A DNA stretch of 64,000 nucleotides from Yamagishiella unicocca (taxonomy: Eukaryota; Chlorophyta; Chlorophyceae; Chlamydomonadales; Volvocaceae). The notes beneath the pieces are model-generated. The model worked only from the letters and a program-made list of their open reading frames with translations, was not told the origin of the DNA and did not search any database. Positions 55,197-64,000 of this stretch are shown one piece after another (positions within the stretch are counted from its first letter, which is position 1; the number at the start of each line of letters is the position of its first letter). A program made the translations under genes and the position numbers. Location of the stretch: contig BDSL01000201.1 of the NCBI GenBank assembly GCA_003116995.1, positions 1-64,000 on the forward strand. Reading direction: 5' to 3'.

Positions 55197-56090
55197 TTAA
55201 AAAAAGGTACACGAGGGTACGTTTTGTGGGGGGTCCCGGGCCAGGGGTGATTGGGGTCCCTCCCCCAACAATAGCATAAGGTCGGGTGCCCAAACGCGAT
55301 TTAATTCTAACTTACGCATTAAAGCAAAAACTCCCCTGCGACACGAGTCGAACGAAAAACCTGATCCATATCGCAGTCCAAGATATTTTGCGCGCTCTGT
55401 GACTTGTACCGTCTGGCCCGCATAACGCAACCCCGCTGCATCACTCAAAAGTGCGTCGTAGGACGTTTGCCTACCGGCAAAAATCATCAGCTCGCATTTA
55501 CCCTCATTCAAATTCGTTCCAAATGCATCACAGAATTCCGCGTGTATGCCTCGGAAGCATCACACGGCGCTGATGCGTTTTCGTCTCGGCTGCTGGGATC
55601 TCGACGTTTGAAGTCGTTTTGCACGTCGGCCGCGTAAGCCACGCGTTGAGAGAACGTCCCGAGTGTGCCGCGGGGATATGGTAGAAGACGAGTTCCATGT
55701 TCTTATGGAGTGTCCCGTGTATGAGCCTCTCAGGCGAGCTGTAGATTTTCCTACTGAACAGGATATGCAAGTGGTGATGACTACGTGGGATCAGGTGAAA
55801 CTAGGCAACCTTTTGGCTCAGATATAGAGGGCGCGGATAGAGTCATTAAGGGAATAATCCCGTTTTCTAGTATTACTGTCTTAGTTTTTAGAAGTGTGCC
55901 TTTTGACGGACGTCTGTTATGGGGGGACCGGGGACGCATGCTACTGGCGTGAGCCAGTACGACATGTAAATACAACAGCCGGTTTTGACTTCGTCCGGTG
56001 ATCTGTGTTGTGGCCTGGCCCATTGGGCCCGCCTGGTTGCGCTTCCGCGCTTGAGCCGCTCTGGCTCCCCTGTAACACTCGCATTCTGCT

Positions 56091-56345
56091 AACAGCCGGA
56101 AGCCCGGAATAGCAACAGCCGGCACACAGGCACTGAAAAGCCATAAACCGTCTTGGCCGTCCAATAGTCAGGGACCCTAGAAAACCTGACCAGTCTCCGA
56201 GGTCGTGCCCTCCCAGCCTCCCTAAGGCGCAACATTTGTTCGTTGCGCACGAGTACACACTACAGCATTAAAGTGCCTTGTATTGTTAAGCTATACGTTA
56301 TATATTAAGTGAAGGCTTTTGGACGAATACGTGACCGGGATCCTG
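56091..56345. promoter_or_regulatory. Region upstream of NTPase gene
   Basis: About 255 bp between the LINE tail and the first ATG of the NTPase gene. It includes an AT-rich stretch (ctatacgttatatattaag, 56291-56309). It must hold the promoter or 5' UTR if 56346 is the true start. An in-frame stop at 56310-56312 excludes a longer N-terminus without another exon. Confidence 0.4.
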
Positions 56346-59300
56346 ATGGACCTTGAGGCCGTGCGCAATGCACTGGGAACGTTACCCGGTATGAAGGTTG
56401 ATCGCTTCACAGAGGAGGATTTGCGCAAGCTTTGGAATGCGGGGTACAGGACCCCGGAGGATCTGGAGCTGGCAACGCGCGAGGGACTGCGAGAGGCCAC
56501 GCTGGTGTCAGCTCTAGTGGATCGTATCATTCGTGCACAAGGTATGGAACCTTCGATTGGGGTTTGGTTACGAGATGCCAGTCCCGTATCGAGGCTTTCA
56601 ATTTACGTGCGGGCTTCGTTGTTGGGATTCACTACTATCCCATATCCGCTCTTCTGGGCTCGGATTGCGTATGGGGGGGGAACCATCTCAGGATCTAGGA
56701 TTTTAGAGTGATAGGCGGAGGGACCATCTCAGGATTTAGTAGATATCGGCACCATGACTGATATGTAAGAGCGAAATGCCTAGACCTGTGCTCTGAGTTT
56801 GAGGGGCAGGAGGATCTGGAGTGAAGGGAGCTGCCGCTCATGTAGCTGCATTCGTTATTACCAGTCTCAACTAACCTACATGCGTCAACTAACCTGCATG
56901 CGTGCGCCCCCTGGCTGCGCCCACGTCATGCAGCCGCGGCTCCTTTTTACCTTGCTACCGATCATGCAGCTTTCGCCGTGTGCTGCCACGGTGGTTGTCT
57001 GGTTCCAATCCCCGCACGCGTTGCATCTGGGTCCTGGTGAGCTACAGCTGTAGCTGACCGCAACTAGCCGGTGTTTGGGGAATCGTGGTTTCGCGAGAGT
57101 TCACAGAGGTAGGCCTGCACGTCGCAACGCGGAAGCTACGGCTGCGTCCCTTTGCCGGTTGCGCCGGTGCAGCTAGCATGGGTCATGACATGCGTGGTAT
57201 GTGCTCTCGGTTCGCTTCCTTTTGCTCTGTTTGCTGCGTAGGTGCAGGCGCAGCTGCGGCGGCGGTGACGGGAAGCGGTGGGTGCCACCTGTGCCCCCGT
57301 GGCTGGCTTGTGGGTCAAGGGGGCTCGCGCGCGGATGGGGCGTGGGGGGCTACGACAGCGCCTCAAGCCGCTTGCAGTAGTACGGTAGTATGGGCGTCCA
57401 GGCGCGGTGAAGGCACTGTCCCTATCAGCAAGTGCCATGGGGATGCTGGGCTGGCAAGGTCAGCTGCCAGGGGCAGGCTGGGGGAGCCAAACGGGGTGCT
57501 AGGTTTGCCGGAACGGGACGTGGGCACAGTCCAGGCATAATTGGGTGGCTAGGCACACGCGTCAACCGCAACTTGCCCACAAGGTTGTGTGAGGCCTGTA
57601 CTTTATTACATACACTATGCAATGTCGACGACCACACGAATAATCAGCTCGCTGAGCTTCATAAGGTGAACACGCCAACAGACCACACGCGGCACACGAC
57701 AGGTGGCTTCGATGCTGAGTCCAACGACCCCGCAGCCTTGCACGACCCCAACCCTGAACATCTCCAGGGCAGACTTAGCCTCTGGCCAGTGTGGCCACTA
57801 CCAAAGGCCGGTCCAGACCCAGCGGCTGGACGGGTGCTGCAATCCGCCCTCTCAGGACTCCACAAACCCATGAATGGGCCGCCGGGCCGGGGTTTGTGAC
57901 GCAGCGTGCAGAGCAGCTCGCCATTCGCCAAGAAGTAGTGTGTGCCGGTGGCTGGAAGACAGGCGCATATGTACTCGCATGCAATGACCAGGCAGCACTG
58001 GTGTGCCGCCCAGGCTCTTGAGCAGCTGTTAAGAGCGCACTTGCTTCGCGGTGATGTAGGCCTCCGGGCATTTGTGGATGTTGCTACGAGATGGGCGTTA
58101 CTTGCTTGGAGCTGGTTTGAAGCCCCCGTAGTTTCGCACCTGTTTGCGATGCTGCAGGTGGTGGGGGCCCAGGCGCAGGTGCACCACCGGCTCAACGGCG
58201 GCGGCTGCTGGTGGACAGCGCACCCAATCTGCTGCTGCTCAGCTCTGACGGCAGCGGCAGCTTGTGGGAGCTGGTGTACAGCGATCTCGTCCTGCCGTAC
58301 GTGGACGCGCGGGAGGTGGTGGCCCCGGAGGCGGGTGTGGACGCGCGGGGGGTGGTGGAGCTCATCCACGTGTGGGCTGAAGCAGCCTTGAGGGCTGCGG
58401 TGGACCGAACCCGTGCAAATGCCCCCGCGCCCCTGGTAGTGTCGGGGCTCGTGAAGGTACGTGTGTCGCGCGCTCGCTGGGTCGCTGTCCTGCTGTTTTA
58501 TTGCCCCCCGTATAGCGCCCAGCCCCCCCCAAAGCATTCCTTCTCGCCCTCCTTGCATCGTTCTCGCTGTCACCCGCGACCCCGGGGAAGACTGGCTCAG
58601 GGCGCCGCCGTGCAGCTTTGTGCCGGCACCACGCATCCCCACCCAACCTCGTCTAGTTAGTCATGCCTGGAACCCCACCCCACCCCCTCACAATGCCCCG
58701 CCATATGCATGGCTTCATGCATGCATGGATGCCGCAGGCGGGCAAGTCCTACACCCTGGAGCACGTGGTGCCCGCGGTCATGGCGGAGGCGCTGCGCAAG
58801 CAGCAGCAGCAGGCGGAGGATGGCGGCGGCGAGGCGCCCCCGCTGGCTGGCATGGTGGTCCTGCGGCTCCGCGGCGACGAGTTGATGCGCTCGGTACGTC
58901 AGACAATCGCTGCGAACTATGAGGGTATGCCGACCTACTCACTTGTTCATGGCAACGCCGGCCATTCATGTGTGGTGCGCGTGACTGTAATACCTATCCC
59001 ATTGCGGCCGTCTGGTCCCTGGTTGTTTTTCTGTCGATGCGTTCCGCTGGTGGTTGCTTTGTGCCTTGCAATGCTGTATGGAGCAGCTGCCGGGGGTTTC
59101 TGCATGTTGCATGTGCGCGCATGTACCGTATGCGTTTGCCTGGCGGCGGGACACATGCCGCATGTGCACTCACACTCAGCAGGTGCAGGTGTGTCTAGCG
59201 GTGTCAGCTCGATGCATGCTCGCTCGCTTGCGTGTGCGCTGACCCGTACGTACGTATGCCGTGCAGGGTGGCGCCACGGCCATGCTGAAGAGCCTGCTGG

Positions 59301-62300
59301 AGGTGCTGGTGCAATGGGCGCGCAAGGAGCACGTGCCCCTGCGGGCGGGTGCGCTGGCGGCTGCGGAGGCTGAGCTGGTGCGGCCGCACGACGTTCTGCC
59401 CAGCGGGCCGGGCGCCGCCATCCTCGCCTTCCTCAAGGCAGTGGAGGTGCCGGTGCTGGTGCTGTGGGGTGGGTCGCGGGCGCTTGGCAGGTCTCATGTT
59501 CGATTTATGTGCTGTAGCACGAGTGAATCGGTGCGCACGACACAGACATCCCATACTGCTGCCTTGGGCCCACTTTTTTACCATGGCATGACACATAAGA
59601 ATGAACCGCATGGGCCTCCCACTGCCTTAGCCTCGAAATTGGTTTTGTTTGGTGTTGAGGTCGCTCGTTAACACATCCCTTGAGCTCCTTGTCGCCGTGC
59701 CGTGGTGTAAGATTCCCGTTGGCTTGCAATATGGGTGCCTGGTGTGCTGCCTGACGTGCTGCCATACACTCCTTTGCCAACCGCCGCGTCCGACATGTGT
59801 CACCCGCGTCTACTGGTGTGCGTGCATGCCTAATTGGTGCGGGCTGCGCGCACCCGCCGTCTGGGGCTGCGTGCCCGTCTCCCCGGGGTGGTGTAGCAAT
59901 GTACGGGAGCTCCCCGGAGCCCTGCCACGCCCCAGCCTGCACCACACCCGCTCCACATGTCCCGCGCGCGTCCCAGTACTCCCTCCGGTCCCCATAGCCT
60001 TCTCTCTTCTTACTTCACGGGCGCTTGCATATTCCTAATCGTTGTTGCTGTCGTCTTCTTTTGCGCTGCGCTGAACGCGCCCGGGGTGTAGACCGGTCAT
60101 AACGCGACGCTAGCGTTTGCCATGCGCGCGCACGCCCGACGGTTTCTATACACTGCGTACGCCACACTTAGATACGCGGACGCGGATATGCGCGCACGAT
60201 ACGACAAAACATACGCTTAGCTTGCTGTAGCTTGGGCGCTGTGTACACGTACACAGCGCCTGGGGCGGTATGTTGCCGGAGCCGCTGGATGCTACGACAC
60301 CACCGGTCATCGGTACAGGGTCCCAACGTGCTGTTCCCGCTGTCGCATCACTAAGACCATTGACCCCGCCACCTCCCATCCCCAGGGTCTCTGGGTTTTT
60401 GCTTGGATTTAACGAACTCTCCCTCCCTGCGCGTGCTGTACCGTGATGTCCCATGCATGTATCAATGCCCGCTCGGCCTTCGCCCTCTATTTTGCTTTCA
60501 TAGGCGCACGCCGCATGCTCCCATATCCTGCTACTGTGTTTTTCGTCTGCTGTTGCCGCCGCGGCTGACCGCGTTCAATTGCTGTGAATTTGTGCCGCTG
60601 TGCCCCGCATGTCTCCATCGGTCGCGACGGCGTGGCGGATGCGCGCTGGGCACCCAGGTGAGATGTCAGCCAGCCTGTCAGTCAAGTTTTAGCTGCACGC
60701 GTTCGCGAGGTTACGCGGTCGAGTCCTTTTCGCGCTTGTTAAGCTGGCTGTTTAGTCAACGGGTATGATCAGCACGATTTTTCAGAGAGCTGCTCTGGAG
60801 CTGTTGGCCGCTCGGCGGCCGGGCCATCACTCGGTAACGCGTTCCTGTTCCTGCTGTACCGTTCCTCTGACTTCTTCGGCTACTGAACCCAACAACCCCC
60901 GCTCCCCTCTGCCCGCCGCATCATCACTTCCACCCAACTAATGCATGGACCCCCCCCGCCCTCTTCCTGTGCTTCTGTGTCGCAACGTCTGTCTACCTCT
61001 CCCTCGTCATTAATTGGCACTTCCTCCCCAACACCTACTTCATCTAACATAGTATGCATGGCACCCCCCCCCACACACACACACACCGCGTTCGTGCAGA
61101 CGAGGTGCAGAGCCTGTTCCTGCCGACCATCGGCGGAAAGCTGGACGCCGCCGGGGCCGAGTACGTGCGAGACGTGTTCATGAAGCAGCTGCTGGTGTAC
61201 GGCCCCCCCACCGTGCTGTGGTGCCTGACCGGCAGCTCCATGGTGCAGACCTGGGTCAGCCTGGCCACGATGCCGCCCAACGGCTACGCGATCATCGCCA
61301 CCGCCTTCAACGCTGCCCTGCCGGCGACCTACAGCGCCGCTCACATGCAGTGGGCGTGGCAGCGGCTGGAGCAGCAGTACGGCGGGCCTGCTGGTGCGCC
61401 GCCGCTGGACCCAAAGCTGCTGGAGCTGTGCCCGCGGTCCGTGGCGCTGCTGACCGCCCTGGTGCGCGCCCAGGGCGACTACGGGCGCCCAAGCGATGTG
61501 GCGGCCTTCGTGAGCAGCTTCATGCGGTCCAAGCTCATCGAGGAGGTCCGTGCATGCCTGCGTGCGCGTGTGTGTATGTATATTTGTGCTCGTTGTGCAA
61601 CACCAAAATGTTTTTTGTTGCATCAAGTGATTAAATGCATGCATTACCGGGTCCAATCCCAGATGCATGTCGCTCTGCCCGCCCAGCCCCTATCCACCCA
61701 TCCACCCTACATACTCTACTGCTGCCCTCCCTGACCAGTCGCGCCGGGAGTGGCAGCTTGGCATGGAGGCCATGCCGGTGTCGCAGCGGCTCGCAGTCCT
61801 GGACCTGGCGTTTCCGAACGTGGGCGCGCATATCGACACGGAGCTGCACCCCGGCCTGCAGCGCTTCCTGGTGCCGCACCTGGACAAGAAGGGGGACGGC
61901 CGATACTTCCTCCGCGACTCACACCAGCGTCAGATCGTGCGGGTGAGGCAGAAGGCGCGTGCATGTATACCAAGCTTATCTCATATACACTTAAGCGTCA
62001 GCAGTACCCTGCTCGGTTTTGACTCCAAGAACTCCGCGACATCTGGCACGGTGGCCCCAGCTCTACATGCTCCAGCGTAAAGTCGGCCTTGACTTGGGTG
62101 GGCGTATCACCGATCACTTTAACACCTGCTCTTGCTCCGGGGTTCACGTGACGGCGGGAGCTCCTGGGAGCCCCGTTCCGCCCCTAGTCATCCCGCCTAC
62201 CGGCCATGTCGCGCCCATGCACTTTGTCTACCCACACTGTGCCTTCGTAACTTGTTGTCCGTACTTCGCTTTCGTCAGCACACGTTTTCGTTTCTACTCT

Positions 62301-64000
62301 ACATACGGATCACCTTAGTCAATGAGAGGTTAGGCAGCCAAACGATATGAACCGGGGGCGTCTTCTTCACGCTGGAGCCGACTACGTCTTCTCTGGTCAT
62401 TGGTATGGTACCTACCTCGCATCATCTTCTCTACATCGCCTTCGTCTATACTTGGTCATGCATGGTACCCCCTGTATACTCCGGGATGTAATGCTGCATG
62501 GCAACCCCTTATCTTGTGCCCCCCGCGCGTGCTACGTCATGCCCTGCTACACCCAGTTGATGTTCAACAAGGACGGCACGCTGCGTTACAGCTGGAGCGA
62601 GCTGGGCTCCGGCGCTTCCCTGACGCAGCTGGACGCCGCCTGGAACCTGTTCTACCTGGGCGAGGCCGCCGACTACGTGCTCGGGCCCAAGGCAAGCCGC
62701 CGGTGGCAACACGAGGAGCGGCCGGATGGCATGGACGACTTCCGGGCCAAGCTACAGGTCGGCAAGCGCTGCGCAGGGCATAGGGCTTGAGCTCAGATTA
62801 TGCTTCAGGTATTACCGTACTAGCATAAGCGGCTCGTGTAGATATGTAAAGCATCAGTGCAGATGGAGCCTGCATGTGCGAATGGTGTTTTGTCGCCACT
62901 TGTACATTGCCGCAATCCTTGGCTTATGCTACTCGCAGGCCATCGCCAAGGACGTTGCCGACAAGCTCTCAGTGGCAACGGCGGCAGAACGCGCGCAGCA
63001 GGCGCAGCAGCAGGCAGCAAGCGCGGACGCCCTGCGCCAGGTGAGAGGCTGTGGTGAGTGTAGTTGGTCTCCCTAGCCATCGACCAGAATGCGTCGAGAG
63101 GGCCATTGCACACTGCATGCTTGCGGTGGTGCTCGGGAGATGGACCCAACCTTGTGGGCGTTTTGCCGTGCCTTTAAACCTCTAGCCTGCGCTTGCCCGC
63201 GCGCGCGCCGTTTGACCGTCGTTCACTCTTGATTAGCCTAGGTGTCCTCATCTTACTTTAACGCCCTTCTTCCGCTGAGCTTTTTATACCGGTGCATACT
63301 TCCGGTCCTCCACCACCCAACAGCAGCAGCCAGGTGGCGGCGGTGCGGCGCAGGGCTCCCAGGAGCTGTGGGAACGGCAGCCCTGGTTCCAGGCCGTGCT
63401 GACCTCAAAGTGGAACGACCGCGACCGCGAGGCGTACATGAAGAACAGGGAGGCGCGGCCCACGGACCTGGACATGCTGGTCTTCTACCTGCGGTAGGTG
63501 GGTGGGTGGCTGCTACATGCTTCCGCTGCTGTCCGTTCTGCTGTATCTGCTGCTCACGTGATGTAGTTGCCGGCGGTTGGTGCATGTCTTGCGCCCGGCG
63601 GGACGGTCGGGGGCCATTGCTCCATGACAACTCAAGCACCGACGTGCCAGGGCGGACCGCGGTGTCTCTTTGCTCCACGCCGCCCCTGACTTCTCCCTCG
63701 AATACCCTCTGCTGCCGTGCATATTTGCGGGTGTGTACACACGTTCGCAGGCTGAGCCGCAACGTGCTGGGACACACAAAACCGTGGGACCGGGACGCCG
63801 GCGACATATTGGATGTACGCGTAATCAAGGCGCTGCCCGCCGTGCTGGGCCAGCCCCTCTTCGCCTTCAACGACGCAATGGTGGAGGCGCTGCAGCTGCT
63901 GTCGCGCCGCACCGTGGAGGCGGCCGCGGCGGCGTTTGAGGCGGAGCTGCCGGGAGGCGGCGGAGGCACCGGCAGCATTGAGGGCTCGCCCGATGGCGGC
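56346..64000 (+). CDS. Large P-loop NTPase, 3' end outside window
   Basis: Ten phase-consistent exons: 56346-56541, 58158-58456, 58738-58893, 59267-59468, 61100-61545, 61739-61942, 62557-62757, 62939-63040, 63324-63493, 63752-64000 (incomplete); at least 741 residues. Exon 1 codes a small helical domain (FTEEDLRKLWNAGYRTPEDL, VSALVDRIIRAQG) that resembles a helix-hairpin-helix or SAM-like N-terminus. Walker A is GLVKAGKS (162-169), split by an intron after Lys165. Walker B is PVLVLWDEVQ (Asp285-Glu286). LWCLTGSSMVQTW looks like sensor 1. Later parts are helical (VSQRLAVLDLAFPNVGAHID, SWSELGSGASLTQLDAAWNL) plus a Gln-rich coil. The layout suggests a STAND/AAA-type or Crinkler-like NTPase; this is inference. 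The link of exon 1 to exon 2 across 1.6 kb rests only on phase. Confidence 0.7.
56542..58157 (+). other. First intron of NTPase gene (1.6 kb)
   Basis: No domain in any frame. 56660-56740 has a short repeat (gaaccatctcaggat.tag, aggatttagtagat). The length is unusual beside the other introns (about 180-610 nt), apart from the 1.63-kb intron at 59469-61099. A missed exon or an inserted element is possible. Confidence 0.35.
59469..61099 (+). other. Long intron inside the NTPase domain (1.63 kb)
   Basis: Flanking exons fit in phase (tgg g / ac gag) and rebuild Walker B, so this is one intron. It contains a perfect 12-bp inverted repeat with a two-base spacer (ggcgctgtgtac, ac, gtacacagcgcc) at 60235-60260 and a (ca)n run just before the acceptor. 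No coding sequence recognised. Confidence 0.6.

Larger units (their letters stand above)
49560..56090. mobile_element. LINE-C: inverted and interrupted LINE insertion
   Basis: The parts belong to one ORF2 type. On the minus strand: 55560-55197 (FCDAFGTNLNEGKCELMIFA, ERAKYLGLRYGSGFSFDS), about 50960-50870 (FDAQIRPLLSYGAEIWG) and about 50130-49560 (FERALADPVVEVQKIFLRRV, HHVWAQQVFGFWKRLSK, QEFRRRLLLDWN). On the plus strand: 55562-55827 (TALMRFRLGCWDLDV, then VCRGDMVEDEFHVLMECPVY), the segment that normally follows in such ORFs. A 3' tail at 55994-56090 matches LINE-B. The minus part is thus inverted relative to the 3' part. About 4 kb, including the satellite, lies between the first two minus pieces, and about 0.7 kb lies between the second and third. 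Confidence 0.6.

Noticed and set aside
57659..58642. 327-codon minus-strand frame over the NTPase 5' region
   Set aside because: No domain. It overlaps a plus-strand exon with a Walker A and matching phase.
1..64000. CRISPR arrays, bacterial operons or phage genes
   Set aside because: The repeats are contiguous tandem arrays without spacers, and genes have spliceosomal introns; the DNA is eukaryotic nuclear.

Overview
The window looks like nuclear DNA of a volvocine green alga (order Chlamydomonadales: Chlamydomonas, Gonium, Volvox and relatives). The coding regions are GC-rich and are split by many GT-AG introns whose acceptors usually read cctgcag. The algal poly(A) signal TGTAA lies behind genes and at the ends of LINE copies. 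Low-complexity Ala/Gly/Pro/Gln tracts are common, there is a pherophorin-type extracellular-matrix gene fragment, and repeats are abundant. The exact species cannot be read from the sequence.

Layout. 1-12.4 kb is repeat country: a dispersed repeat family, a 5'-truncated LINE (2421-3892), a foldback element with palindromic ends (4501-4787), a long CCG/CCT tract (about 6.0-6.8 kb), a decayed phage-type adenine methyltransferase ORF (9055-9854) and a LINE tail (12126-12357). 13.4-28.8 kb is the best gene block. It holds a minus-strand protein made of 30-residue repeats, a seven-exon zinc-type dehydrogenase (14881-18777), intronless LSM4 (minus, 20015-20458) and, divergent from LSM4, an 18-exon SMARCAL1/HARP-type annealing helicase (20862-28808). 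I could chain the exons of the dehydrogenase and the helicase with matching phases throughout. 31.3-39.4 kb holds an Ala/Gly-rich protein of unknown function and a complete Ser/Thr kinase domain. 40.5-41.3 kb is a broken pherophorin.

42.7-48.7 kb is an almost full-length minus-strand LINE (ORF1, endonuclease, reverse transcriptase) with two frameshifts. 49.5-56.1 kb is a second LINE type. Its reverse-transcriptase part is inverted relative to its 3' part, as expected from twin priming, and it contains a 179-bp satellite array of 16.3 copies with a five-unit higher-order pattern. From 56.3 kb to the window end runs a large plus-strand P-loop NTPase gene with ten recognisable exons; its 3' end lies outside the window.

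No operon-like logic is expected here. The housekeeping genes serve RNA metabolism (LSM4), replication-fork repair (SMARCAL1-like) and metabolism or signalling (dehydrogenase, kinase). The rest records repeated retrotransposition and tandem-repeat growth. Most exon coordinates below rest on splice-site and phase reasoning, not on transcripts.
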